Assembly: GCF_000747155.1 (NCBI RefSeq)
Contig: NZ_AVCK01000014.1
Span: forward strand, 1 to 64,000
Source of the DNA: Arenimonas metalli CF5-1
GTDB taxonomy: Bacteria; Pseudomonadota; Gammaproteobacteria; Xanthomonadales; Xanthomonadaceae
DNA length: 64,000 bases
Direction: 5' to 3'
The translations under genes were made by a program, and so were the position numbers. Numbering within the stretch: position 1 is the first letter of the stretch; every line of letters starts with the position of its first letter. Positions 18,171 to 26,044 of this stretch are shown piece after piece. The notes beneath the pieces are model-generated. The model had not been told where the DNA came from and made no database searches. It was given only the letters and a program-made list of their open reading frames with translations.

Positions 18171-18574
18171 TCTTTCAGTCTTTTAGCAATAGCTTCCAGG
18201 TCGTGTCCAAGCGCCTGGAACTCACTTAAGATGGATAGTACTTCGCTGTCTGGAAGCGCTTTTCCGCTGCGAAAAGCTAAAGAAAACTTTTCGCGAGATG
18301 CAGAATCGCTCTGCACGATCTGCTCTAGCACTGCTCTTGCTTTTTGAACAACCAACTCAGACAACGTTGGTTGTGAGAACCTTGATCTGGCTGCTTCCAT
18401 CTCCGATCTTGCGCGCAAGAATCGTAGCCGCCCCGCCCGTTGGCGCGCGGCCGCCAGCACTGCATCCCGATCGACATTGACCGGTTCAGCATCGGCCGGC
18501 AGGTCGTCGACATCCACGTGAAGGAAATTCAGCAAGCGCAGGTATTTCTGCGACGGGCGTTCACTGCTGCTCAT
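18167..18574 (-). CDS. Small helical protein between sigma-like and protease genes
   Basis: 135-residue protein of unknown family, read from the ATG at 18574, one base after the stop of the sigma-like gene. It is nearly all helical and charged. The central part is rich in Arg/Glu (AARQRAGRLRFLRARSEMEAA), and the C-terminus ends in LEAIAKRLKE. No helix-turn-helix or enzyme motif is evident. Its place between a sigma-like protein and an IrrE-type protease, with a 4-bp overlap to the latter, makes it a good candidate for an anti-sigma-like or adaptor protein that the protease cuts. That is inference from context only. Confidence 0.65.
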   Translation of the reverse strand: MSSSERPSQKYLRLLNFLHVDVDDLPADAEPVNVDRDAVLAAARQRAGRLRFLRARSEMEAARSRFSQPTLSELVVQKARAVLEQIVQSDSASREKFSLAFRSGKALPDSEVLSILSEFQALGHDLEAIAKRLKE

Positions 18575-18575
18575 G

Positions 18576-19130
18576 TCAGTTCTCCCGTTTGCCAATTTTG
18601 CGCGCGATACGCTTGCGCGCGGCGATAATCTGTTCGGCACTCAGTCCGGTAACGATTTCCAATTCCTCTCCCTCGTAGCCGGCGAGCGCGCCGTGCATCA
18701 CATCCCGGGCCGCCGGATCGCTGGCGAGAAACGCGCCCACTTCATCGAGTTGCTCTGTCAGCCGCACTTCGTAGGCCGGGTCAGCATGCGACATCTCGCC
18801 ATCGCCATCTTCCAACACAAAACCATCAACGGCTTCCTGCCATTGCACCTCGGGATTCCGGCCTCGTGCCTTGCGCCAAGCATGCAGGACACTCTTCATC
18901 GTGCTGACCAGCTGGGTACGTAACGCCACGTCTTTCCGCCACGTCCGGTCGCCCAGGACCGTGCGGGCGAGCGCTTCCTGGACCAGGTCGTCGGGCGACA
19001 CCACGTCGCCCAGGCACATGCGCCCGGCGCAGGCGCGCAGGTAGCGCAGGTCCTGCTCGGTAATCGCCTCAAGGACGTCGGCCTGGCCTGCACCCCCGGG
19101 CGGTTGCTCAACTTCGCTGGAATCCGCCAA
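18576..19130 (-). CDS. Sigma-70-like regulator (ECF-type architecture)
   Basis: 184-residue protein. Residues about 45-100 match sigma region 2: VSPDDLVQEALARTV is the RNA-polymerase-binding helix, followed by a basic helix with STMKSVLHAWRKARGR. The C-terminal 40 residues read as a degenerate region 4 helix-turn-helix (GEELEIVTGLSAEQIIAAR). This is the layout of ECF sigma factors, though the linker is acidic and region 4 is weak. It is the first gene of the leftward cassette with the helical protein and ImmA/IrrE protease, and is divergent from the CBASS side. It may drive transcription of one or both sides. Confidence 0.68.
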   Translation of the reverse strand: MADSSEVEQPPGGAGQADVLEAITEQDLRYLRACAGRMCLGDVVSPDDLVQEALARTVLGDRTWRKDVALRTQLVSTMKSVLHAWRKARGRNPEVQWQEAVDGFVLEDGDGEMSHADPAYEVRLTEQLDEVGAFLASDPAARDVMHGALAGYEGEELEIVTGLSAEQIIAARKRIARKIGKREN

Positions 19131-19149
19131 TGCAGCCTCCTTTGCTTTA

Positions 19150-19211
19150 TAGGGCTCCGCCGGGCGGCATTCTCGGACGCGTGTCCGAAACCAGCCCTCG
19201 GTGGAGCCCTA
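19150..19211. promoter_or_regulatory. Nested inverted repeats in the divergent intergenic region
   Basis: Outer arms TAGGGCTCCGCCG (19150-19162) and CGGTGGAGCCCTA (19199-19211) pair at 12 of 13 positions. Inside them, TCGGAC and GTCCGA flank a 4-base centre. They lie 20-80 bp upstream of the sigma-like gene. This could be a regulator-binding region or a leader hairpin for the leftward operon. Confidence 0.55.
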
Positions 19212-19279
19212 CTAGGTGACGGCCCTCCCAGTCCGGCGAATCTCAGTTCGTGAGACCGCCCCCGGCTATACGGGGTGAC

Positions 19280-19290
19280 GGGGGGGGGGG
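19280..19290. repeat. Run of 11 G between divergent operons
   Basis: An uninterrupted tract of eleven G residues 37 bp upstream of the ATG of the zinc-ribbon membrane protein. A TATACG hexamer at 19267-19272 could be a -10 element just before it. Runs of this length can change size by slippage. Confidence 0.7.
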
Positions 19291-19327
19291 CCGCCCGGAA
19301 CGCAACCACCTACACGAGGACAGGGTA

Positions 19328-19666
19328 ATGGATCGGCTGGACTGGATGTACATGAGGGCGCTGGTGCCGTCGGGCTTGGTCCTGGCCTTCACCTCGGCAC
19401 TAGCGCTGGTGCTCAAGCAGGCAGGGACATTTCCCTTCCTGGCCACCTTCGCGGGGTTCGCACCGTGGGTGTTCCTGGGCGGGATCGGGCTCGCCGCGTT
19501 GTTGGCCAGTGAGCCCATGTACCGGTTCTGGCAGTGGGAGCGGGGGGAGGGGCTGCGATGCCCAAAGTGCGGTGGCCCGCTGGGGGCCCTCATCGACGGC
19601 CGCTACGGGCCTTACCACAAGTGCCATTGCTGCAGCGGAAACATCGCCGCGCGGCGGGTCCACTAG
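19328..19666 (+). CDS. Small membrane protein with zinc ribbon
   Basis: 112-residue protein. Two hydrophobic segments (about residues 13-30 and 38-60) are followed by a cytoplasmic tail with a four-cysteine zinc ribbon, CPKCGG then CHCCSG. I chose ATG 19328 because it has a GAGG-type ribosome site and avoids the G-run. The family is unknown to me. It is 151 bp upstream of the TRIP13 gene in the same direction, so it may belong to the CBASS locus, but it is not a known CBASS gene. Confidence 0.7.
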   Translation: MDRLDWMYMRALVPSGLVLAFTSALALVLKQAGTFPFLATFAGFAPWVFLGGIGLAALLASEPMYRFWQWERGEGLRCPKCGGPLGALIDGRYGPYHKCHCCSGNIAARRVH

Positions 19667-19817
19667 AACTCGCGGGAGAGCGTCACCAAGTAATGAAGGG
19701 TAGCCGCGGGCCGGAGCGGCTAACCAAGAGTTGAGCAGCCGGTAAGCCAGTGTCAACAGCAGGGCGAGGGGACCTCCGGGTCGGATCGTCCATCGACCGA
19801 TCAAGGAGCCAATACCC

Positions 19818-20732
19818 ATGTCCCATCTTGCCTCAGTTCCCAGCGACCTCGTCAAGGGAATTAATGTTGACCGCCCCCTCCCCGACCCGGAGCTGGGGGC
19901 GCTGTGGAACTCCATCGTTTTGGATGCACAGCTCAAAGAACAGCTGCTCGGACAGGCGGTCCTCAACTTCACCATGCGCCGCAAGGTCTCGCGCACGGTG
20001 CTGCCGCTACACGGGGTGATCCTGCTCGTCGGTCCGCCAGGCACGGGAAAGACGTCACTGGCCCGCGGACTGGCTCACCGCGTCGCCGAGTCGTTCAAGG
20101 GCAAGGAATTCCGTCTGGTCGAGGTGGAGCCCCACTCGCTGACCAGTTCGATGATGGGCAAGAGCCAGCGCGCGGTGACCGACTTGTTCTCGAAGACCAT
20201 CGCCGAGGCGGCGCTGCGCGGGCCGACCATCGTGCTGCTCGACGAGGTCGAAACGTTGGCAGCCGACCGCGCCAAGATGAGCATGGACGCCAACCCCATC
20301 GACGCCCACCGCGCCACCGACGCGGTACTCGTCCAGCTCGACGCCCTGGCGCAGCAGTATCCGGACCTGCTCTTCGTCGCCACCAGCAACTTCCCCAAGG
20401 CGGTCGATAGCGCCTTCACCTCGCGGTGTGACCTGGTCCTCGAGATCCCGCTGCCTGAGGCGGCGGCGTGCCGGCAGATCTTGGTCGAGTGCTTGAACGG
20501 CCTTGCGGAGAGTTATCCGGCAATGCAGGCGCTTGCCAAGTCAAAGGAGTTGGACGCCTGCGCGGCGGCCGCGGTCGGCTTGGACGGACGCGCCATCCGC
20601 AAGACGGTGGCCGCTGCATTGAGCAGCTCCCTCTCCATCGCGCTGAACCCGGACACGCTCACGCTGCCCGTCCTCCGCGACGCGCTCGAGCGCGCTCGCA
20701 AGATGCGCACCGAGGGAGGGCTGCAGCGATGA
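19818..20732 (+). CDS. cap6: CBASS TRIP13-like AAA+ ATPase
   Basis: 304-residue single AAA+ domain protein of the Pch2/TRIP13 type. Walker A is [13 protein letters not shown] near residue 72, Walker B is [11 protein letters not shown] near 143, sensor-1 is [12 protein letters not shown] near 184, and the arginine-finger region is [14 protein letters not shown] near 198. In type III CBASS this ATPase opens the HORMA protein and so limits activation of the CD-NTase. The start has a good ribosome site (AAGGAG, 8 bases before ATG). It leads an operon in which the next four junctions are all 4-bp ATGA overlaps, which strongly supports the CBASS reading. Confidence 0.92.
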   Translation: MSHLASVPSDLVKGINVDRPLPDPELGALWNSIVLDAQLKEQLLGQAVLNFTMRRKVSRTVLPLHGVILLVGPPGTGKTSLARGLAHRVAESFKGKEFRLVEVEPHSLTSSMMGKSQRAVTDLFSKTIAEAALRGPTIVLLDEVETLAADRAKMSMDANPIDAHRATDAVLVQLDALAQQYPDLLFVATSNFPKAVDSAFTSRCDLVLEIPLPEAAACRQILVECLNGLAESYPAMQALAKSKELDACAAAAVGLDGRAIRKTVAAALSSSLSIALNPDTLTLPVLRDALERARKMRTEGGLQR

Positions 20733-21202
20733 GCACCGTTCGTCGCACCATCCGCAGCGTCCCTTACCGAGACGCTGGCGCCACCTGGAGCGTGATCGTG
20801 CAGCTGCTCACCCGGGGCAAGAACCCGGCTGCGGCCGCGGAAATGGAAGCAGTGGCTGGCATCGCCGCGAGCGTAATCGGCGATGGCGCCCTGCGCTCGG
20901 CGCCGATCGTGGTGACCTGCAACGGCCCGCGCACGCGCGTGTATTGCACATACGACGAAGATGCGCTGGACGAGTCCGAGGCCAGCGAGGAGCCGCTCGG
21001 CTTCGACCCGCTCAAGGACGATTGGGCGATTTCGCTGCCGTGCCTGGCGGACGACCTGAAATGGGTACAGGGGGCGCTCAAGAGCAAGAGCACCCGCATC
21101 ACCGCGCGCGATGCTGCCATCGGCATCGAACTGGCGGAAGGCGCGAACAACCAGTCGTCGACCGGCGCGTTGACGCTCGACCTGGAGGGCCTGCTGAAAT
21201 GA
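20729..21202 (+). CDS. Probable second HORMA-type CBASS protein (Cap8/HORMA3 position)
   Basis: 157-residue protein, ATGA-coupled to the TRIP13 and HORMA genes. I see no firm motif. It starts with a short basic N-terminus, has a strand/helix mix with an acidic central part ([13 protein letters not shown]), and ends [10 protein letters not shown]. Some type III CBASS loci, such as Pseudomonas aeruginosa, encode two HORMA proteins with TRIP13. This gene sits where the second one would be. It could also be a CBASS protein outside the HORMA fold. Confidence is high that it is a gene and low for the fold. Confidence 0.6.
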   Translation: MSTVRRTIRSVPYRDAGATWSVIVQLLTRGKNPAAAAEMEAVAGIAASVIGDGALRSAPIVVTCNGPRTRVYCTYDEDALDESEASEEPLGFDPLKDDWAISLPCLADDLKWVQGALKSKSTRITARDAAIGIELAEGANNQSSTGALTLDLEGLLK

Positions 21203-21702
21203 GCACTGTCAGCGTCTACTCGTACACGCATTCGGTCCGCTACGTGGCGGACAACATCCTCACCAGCCTGAAGAACATCCTTCTTCTCAGTGGGCTGAAT
21301 CCGTCGAAGTTCGTGGAAGGCCGGGAGAGCAACTTGCGCGCGCTCACGGCATGGATGGAATCCGGCCACCTGCGTAGCGTAAAGCTCGAGATCATTGACC
21401 CGAAAACCGACAAGCTGGTCTTCCGGTGGGACCTGGAGATCGTCTACAGCTGGTCAAGCGGCGACGGTACCTTTTGGACCGACACCGCGCAGCTGCGCTA
21501 TGCCATCGCCAAGGAAGGGCTGGTGCCCAGCGAGTGCAGCTATTCCCTGCTGCTGACCGTCGCACCGGGCGCGCCCGAAGTCTTGGGCTGGGGCGATGCC
21601 ACGGGCCACTCCACGGCCGGCATGGTGCCGCAGAGCTTGGGGACCACAATCGAGCACCAGGGCCTCGGCGCCAACGCCACCTACTGGAGGAAGGCCGGAT
21701 GA
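21199..21702 (+). CDS. cap7: CBASS HORMA-domain protein
   Basis: 167-residue bacterial HORMA family protein. The N-terminal [20 protein letters not shown] helix region, the central strand pair [21 protein letters not shown] near residue 57, and [12 protein letters not shown] near 90 agree with the HORMA protein of the E. coli MS115-1 type III CBASS as I recall it. In that system HORMA binds a peptide ligand, closes around it and activates the CD-NTase; TRIP13 reverses this. It directly precedes the CD-NTase gene in ATGA overlap, so the two products are likely a complex. Confidence 0.88.
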   Translation: MSTVSVYSYTHSVRYVADNILTSLKNILLLSGLNPSKFVEGRESNLRALTAWMESGHLRSVKLEIIDPKTDKLVFRWDLEIVYSWSSGDGTFWTDTAQLRYAIAKEGLVPSECSYSLLLTVAPGAPEVLGWGDATGHSTAGMVPQSLGTTIEHQGLGANATYWRKAG

Positions 21703-22598
21703 TCACCTTGGACGACGCCTTCCGAAAGTTCCGCTCGCGACTTGAGCTCAACGAAAGGGAGCAGAAGAACGCTAGTGCTCGGCATACTGAAGTGCGCGAA
21801 CACGTTCGTAGCAAGTTTAAAATCGAGTGCGATTTCCTGACCGGCTCATACGCGCGCTACACCAAGACCAAGCCGCTGAAGGATGTGGACATCTTCTTCG
21901 TGCTGCAGGGAAGCGAGCGCGGCTATCGCGAAAGGCCGCCGTCCGAGATCATCGATGCCTTCCACAAGGCGCTGGTGGAGAAGTACGGCGACAAGAAGGT
22001 AAAAAAGCAGGCACGCTCGATTTGTGTCGACTTCGGGGTAGACGTGGACGAGGACGACAACACCAACTACCGCATCCTCAGCGTCGACGTTGTGCCGGCG
22101 TTCCGAGCCGCGGTCGACTACGAGATCCCGGACACCACGTCTGGGAAATGGATCAAGACCAACCCGGAAGTCCACGCCGACAAGGCAACGGCCGCCCACA
22201 AGAACTATTCGAACGAGTGGAAGGGCCTTGTGCGTATGCTCAAGTACTGGAACAACAACCCGAAGCACGGCGAGAAGCCGGTGAAGCCCTCCTTCCTTCT
22301 GGAAGTGATGGCGCTCGATTGCCTGCACGGCAAGTGGGGAGGTCAGTTCGACCGCGAATTCCAGGGCCTATTCGCGACCCTTGCTAACCGCATCCACGAG
22401 AGCTGGCCGGATCCGGCAGGCCTCGGTCCTCCCGTGAGCGACGGGATGGACGCGGCGAGGAAGAACCGGGCCAAGTCCCTGCTAGAGGCGGCCGGGCGCG
22501 AGGCCACCTTGGCGATTCACCTGGCGCGGCAGGGCAAGCACGGCGAGGCGCTCGATGCTTGGCGTAAGCTGTTTGGGCCGAAGTTCCCCAAATCATGA
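21699..22598 (+). CDS. cdnC: CD-NTase, CdnC-like cyclic oligonucleotide synthase
   Basis: 299-residue nucleotidyltransferase of the cGAS/DncV fold. The active site has [19 protein letters not shown] near residue 48, giving the GS...DxD pair, and the third Asp in [10 protein letters not shown] near 130. A helical C-terminal lobe contains [16 protein letters not shown] near 170. Close CdnC relatives make cyclic tri-AMP, the activator of NucC. Its neighbours, TRIP13 and HORMA before and NucC after with an ATGA overlap, are exactly those of type III CBASS. Confidence 0.92.
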   Translation: MITLDDAFRKFRSRLELNEREQKNASARHTEVREHVRSKFKIECDFLTGSYARYTKTKPLKDVDIFFVLQGSERGYRERPPSEIIDAFHKALVEKYGDKKVKKQARSICVDFGVDVDEDDNTNYRILSVDVVPAFRAAVDYEIPDTTSGKWIKTNPEVHADKATAAHKNYSNEWKGLVRMLKYWNNNPKHGEKPVKPSFLLEVMALDCLHGKWGGQFDREFQGLFATLANRIHESWPDPAGLGPPVSDGMDAARKNRAKSLLEAAGREATLAIHLARQGKHGEALDAWRKLFGPKFPKS

Positions 22599-23368
22599 GC
22601 AAGGATGCCGGAATGAACACGCCGCAAGACGATACCGCATGGTTGCGCGACGCGTTCGTGGGCGTGCAGGAAGAGCTCACTCTGAAGATCCGTCGCGCGG
22701 CGCAGTCGATCGGCCATGCCGGCACTCAGGGCAGCGTGAACGAGGACCACTGGATCGAAGTGTTCCGCGCTTACCTGCCGGATCGCTATAAGGTCGAGAC
22801 CGGCTTCGTAATCGACAGCGCGGGAGGTCGTAGCGATCAGATAGACATCATCATCTTCGATCGGCACTTCACCCCCACCCTGCTCGACCAGCAGCGGCAT
22901 CGATACATCCCCGCCGAGGCGGTGTACGCCGTATTCGAGTCGAAGCCGCACTTCGACAAGAGCTACCTGGAGTACGCCGGCCAGAAAGCCGCTTCGGTGC
23001 GCAGATTGGTCCGCACGTCCGTGCCGATCTCGCACGCGGGCGGTACGTTCCCGGCTAAGGCTTTGTTCCCCATCGTCGCTGGGCTCGTGGCACCTCGCTC
23101 CAGCTGGGCAGATGGCTTGGGCCCGACGTTCCAGAAGAACCTGCCCGTGGCCGCCGAGGAGCTCTTGGATTGCGGGTGCGCTCTGGACGATGGCGCCTTC
23201 GATACGTTTGGTCCGGCCTTGCAGATATATCCAAGCGAGGGCGGGTTGATCCGCTTCCTCTTTCGCCTATTGTCCAAGCTGCAATCGCTGGGGACCGTGC
23301 CCGCCATCGACTGGTCGGCGTATGCGAGCGTCGTGACCAGCATTGGTGGTACCGCCGATAAGAGCTGA
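22595..23368 (+). CDS. nucC: NucC-like CBASS effector nuclease (copy 1)
   Basis: 257-residue restriction-endonuclease-fold effector. Catalytic residues are in [10 protein letters not shown] near residue 80 and the E-x-K of VYAVFESKP near 110. [17 protein letters not shown] segment near 138 and the following TFPAK match the cA3-gate loop of E. coli NucC (HAGGTYPAK from memory). In that family, cyclic triadenylate joins two trimers into a hexamer that cuts host DNA and kills the infected cell. The gene overlaps the CD-NTase stop by 4 bp. A 90-bp gap follows before the second CD-NTase. Confidence 0.9.
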   Translation: MSKDAGMNTPQDDTAWLRDAFVGVQEELTLKIRRAAQSIGHAGTQGSVNEDHWIEVFRAYLPDRYKVETGFVIDSAGGRSDQIDIIIFDRHFTPTLLDQQRHRYIPAEAVYAVFESKPHFDKSYLEYAGQKAASVRRLVRTSVPISHAGGTFPAKALFPIVAGLVAPRSSWADGLGPTFQKNLPVAAEELLDCGCALDDGAFDTFGPALQIYPSEGGLIRFLFRLLSKLQSLGTVPAIDWSAYASVVTSIGGTADKS

Positions 23369-23458
23369 ATGCCTTCGGCATCCACGCGCGAACCTTGTCC
23401 CGAAGCCCGAACCGGCCCGTGGTGCGCACCTACGCTCTATTGCGTTGTGGAGGAATTG

Positions 23459-24220
23459 ATGACGCCAGACGAATACCTGTTTGCCATCCTTGCTCGCGAG
23501 CGCGTCGACGCGTCACCCACTTCTCCAATACTGGCAGCAGCAAAAAAGGCGCTGATGCCAGTACTGGTGCCATGGGGCGGTCGCTACTTGCGTAGTGTCG
23601 AACCGAGCGGATCGTTCGCCAAAGGGACGGCGAATCGCAGCGGTACGGACATTGACTTGTTCCTTTCGGTGTCTCCCGAACATCCTGCACCGCTCAAGGT
23701 GCTCTACGAGTCCCTCTACGGCGCACTTTCGTGGGCAGGATACGAGGCGCGCAGGCAGGATGTCTCCATCGGGTTGCGTGTTGACGGAACCGATATCGAC
23801 CTTGTCCCCGGGAAACAGCAGACGGTCCTGACCACCGATCACAGTCTGTACCGTCGCAAGGCCGACACGTGGACCAAGACGAATGTCCTTTCGCACATTT
23901 CACATATTAGGAATGGCGGCCGCCAGGCGGAAACTCGCGTCATGAAGCTCTGGCGCAATCAAGCCCGACTGCAATTCCCGTCATTCTATCTGGAACTTGC
24001 GGTGATCGAGGCGCTTCGTGGAAGCTCGGCCATGAGTTTATCCTTCCGCGTCGGCGAGGTTTACCGATATCTCGCCGGGCCATTCGCGAGCGCGCGGTTT
24101 GTCGATCCCGCCAACACCAACAACGTGATCTCGAACGACCTCACTGTGGTCGAAAAGAACGCGATCAGGTTTGCCGCGTCCCGCGCCCTGCAGACCCCAT
24201 GGGGAGACCTTGTGCGATGA
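23459..24220 (+). CDS. Second CD-NTase-like nucleotidyltransferase in the CBASS operon
   Basis: 253-residue nucleotidyltransferase unlike the first. Its active site is PSGSFAKGTANRSGTDIDLF near residue 45, with the third acidic residue in VDGTDIDLVPGK near 105. A helical lobe contains LSHISHIRNGGRQAETRVM near 145. The ATG at 23459 follows a strong GGAGGAA ribosome site, so it starts a new translational block after a 90-bp gap. The length is shorter than CdnC, and the core resembles the OAS-like/CCA-like subgroup of CD-NTases. It overlaps the next NucC gene by ATGA. It has no second HORMA or TRIP13 partner. The product nucleotide is unknown. Confidence 0.82.
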   Translation: MTPDEYLFAILARERVDASPTSPILAAAKKALMPVLVPWGGRYLRSVEPSGSFAKGTANRSGTDIDLFLSVSPEHPAPLKVLYESLYGALSWAGYEARRQDVSIGLRVDGTDIDLVPGKQQTVLTTDHSLYRRKADTWTKTNVLSHISHIRNGGRQAETRVMKLWRNQARLQFPSFYLELAVIEALRGSSAMSLSFRVGEVYRYLAGPFASARFVDPANTNNVISNDLTVVEKNAIRFAASRALQTPWGDLVR

Positions 24221-24933
24221 AGCACTTCAAGATTGGCACCGTCTTTGAGCACCTCCACGAGCAGGTGGAGCGCGACCTGGCGACGGCACGCCAGGCGTTG
24301 GCACACCCGACGGACAAGGGCGATGCGAGCGAGTCGACGTGGATCGAGCTCCTGAGCGAGTATCTTCCTCGTCGATATGTAGCAAGCAAGGCGCACGTTG
24401 TTGACTGTCGCGGCAAGGTGAGCGAGCAGATCGACGTCGTGATTCACGATCGGTATTACTCACCGACGGTGTTTGCCTTCAAGAATAAGCTCTTCGTACC
24501 CGTAGAGAGCGTGTATGCCGTCTTCGAAGCTAAGCAGGAGGCTTCGAGCACGACTATTAAGTGCGCGCAGAAGAAGGCGGCTAGTGTTCGGCGACTGCAT
24601 CGATACAGCGCGATGGTGAAAACGCTTAACGGTCCTGCCAACTGCGAGCCGCAGCCGATTCTTGCGGGTCTACTGGCCTTGTCTAGTTCGTGGAATCCCC
24701 CGTTCGGCGATGCGTTCAAGCGCCAACTAGACGCTGACTTGGATGGCGGCATCCTGGACATTGGTTGCGTCGCAAGCCACGGGTGGTTTCACCGGTCGAC
24801 GGCGGGAATTGCTTCGCTTGAGGTCGCACCCACGTCCGCAACTCGATTTCTATTTGAGTTGATGGCGCGATTGCAAGATATGGCAAATGTGGTTCCGATA
24901 GATTTTCGCGCATACGCACGTCACATTCCCTAA
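24217..24933 (+). CDS. nucC: NucC-like CBASS effector nuclease (copy 2)
   Basis: 238-residue NucC homologue coupled to the second CD-NTase. Active-site groups are SEQIDVVIHD near residue 69 and VYAVFEAKQ near 100, and the C-terminal ILDIGCVASHGWF is typical of the family. By my recollection its N-terminal half is closer to E. coli NucC than copy 1 is. The stretch after [13 protein letters not shown], where copy 1 has HAGGTFPAK, reads MVKTLNGPANCEPQP, so the gate loop over the ligand pocket has changed. It probably answers to a different signal, or to the same one with altered affinity. Confidence 0.88.
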   Translation: MKHFKIGTVFEHLHEQVERDLATARQALAHPTDKGDASESTWIELLSEYLPRRYVASKAHVVDCRGKVSEQIDVVIHDRYYSPTVFAFKNKLFVPVESVYAVFEAKQEASSTTIKCAQKKAASVRRLHRYSAMVKTLNGPANCEPQPILAGLLALSSSWNPPFGDAFKRQLDADLDGGILDIGCVASHGWFHRSTAGIASLEVAPTSATRFLFELMARLQDMANVVPIDFRAYARHIP

Positions 24934-25016
24934 CCATTGTTCGACTCAGGCCGCCATAACCTTAAATGGTGGGGTCTGGCACTAGGGTGAAGTGCACGAG
25001 CGATGGCAACTCCAAC

Positions 25017-25961
25017 TCAATCCATAGTGAAGCCGATAGTTTCGGCCGCGTTTGGATCGGAAAGATAGTCATCGACTGCGAGAAAACTCCTCCCGAAATT
25101 GTTCAAAGACAGCAAGAGCACATACGTTTCCGTTTCACCATTCTCGGCCACCGGGACGATCCCGTTCGGCGGCTCGTACCAATCCTCGAAACTCTCTCCG
25201 TAAAAGATCGTTCCGGTCTCTGAGTCGCGACCCTGATAGCTGTTTGCTTCCCAAATGGACCAAACGCCCTCGCGATATTCCTCCTCGTCGACTGCGAAGT
25301 CGGCCCACGGAAAAAAGTGCTCCAACATATCGCCTACATCGACTCCCGGCGTATAGAGCACTGGCCAAGCTTCTTTCTCTTCCTCGGTGTAGATCGTCAC
25401 CTGGAATCGAGAAAGCCCCTTATTGATCCAGTCGTCGAAAGTGACTCGAACCTCAACGCCTTGCTGGATGAGGTCCATCCATTTGCGGTCGATACGAAGC
25501 CTATTCAGCCTACGGATGTAAGGTTCTGGCTGTGTGATTGAAGCTAGCTCACCCAAAGCATGGACGACATCTGCTAGGACGTTGTTTTTGGGAACCTCGA
25601 TCTTCCAGGCACTTTTCGTCCTCTGGATGCTCTCCCTTGTCACCTGCTTCCAATGAACGGTATCGGACGCAGGGTTGTACAAGGCCAACACGACGGGCAT
25701 CGAGTGCCCTACCCAATATGCAACGTGCTTATCGTCCGTTCTAAATACAAACGAGGTGTCAGTTTCTTCGGCGAAGAAGCTCGCGCCACTCTTGATCTGA
25801 AACGCAATCAACTTCCCAGTTGGCCGATCCTTCTCGACGATCTCGACGTGAGCGTCAATGCCGTAGTCGTGCGTGGTCTGCTCGCGAAACAACCATCCAT
25901 TCCTGGAAAAAAAATGATCAAGAGTAGATACGCCCAGGCGTTCGGTTTTAGGGGCTGCCAT
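25017..25961 (-). CDS. DUF4365 PD-(D/E)xK nuclease-like protein
   Basis: 314-residue protein. The first 150 residues are a DUF4365 domain: HDYGIDAHVEIVE near residue 30, then AFQIKSGASFF near 53, the D...(E)xK-type pattern of the restriction-endonuclease fold with Gln-Ile-Lys. The C-terminal half is acidic and has no known motif. DUF4365 proteins are frequent in defence islands, but their targets are mostly unknown. It is convergent with the CBASS operon, 83 bp from its end, and 83 bp downstream of hsdS on the same strand, so it may be expressed with the restriction-modification remnant. Codon use is A/T-rich like hsdS. Confidence 0.8.
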   Translation of the reverse strand: MAAPKTERLGVSTLDHFFSRNGWLFREQTTHDYGIDAHVEIVEKDRPTGKLIAFQIKSGASFFAEETDTSFVFRTDDKHVAYWVGHSMPVVLALYNPASDTVHWKQVTRESIQRTKSAWKIEVPKNNVLADVVHALGELASITQPEPYIRRLNRLRIDRKWMDLIQQGVEVRVTFDDWINKGLSRFQVTIYTEEEKEAWPVLYTPGVDVGDMLEHFFPWADFAVDEEEYREGVWSIWEANSYQGRDSETGTIFYGESFEDWYEPPNGIVPVAENGETETYVLLLSLNNFGRSFLAVDDYLSDPNAAETIGFTMD

Positions 25962-26044
25962 TGGTTCTACTCATCCTTTCGAGGGCTGCTGCGGGCTTCA
26001 CAGACAGTACCCTTCCGATGTCTTGTCTTGCCCATAGGCACTTA

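Noticed and set aside
22595-24933. The two NucC-like genes as ordinary restriction enzymes
   Set aside because: They lack a methylase partner, match NucC over their length, and each overlaps a CD-NTase gene.
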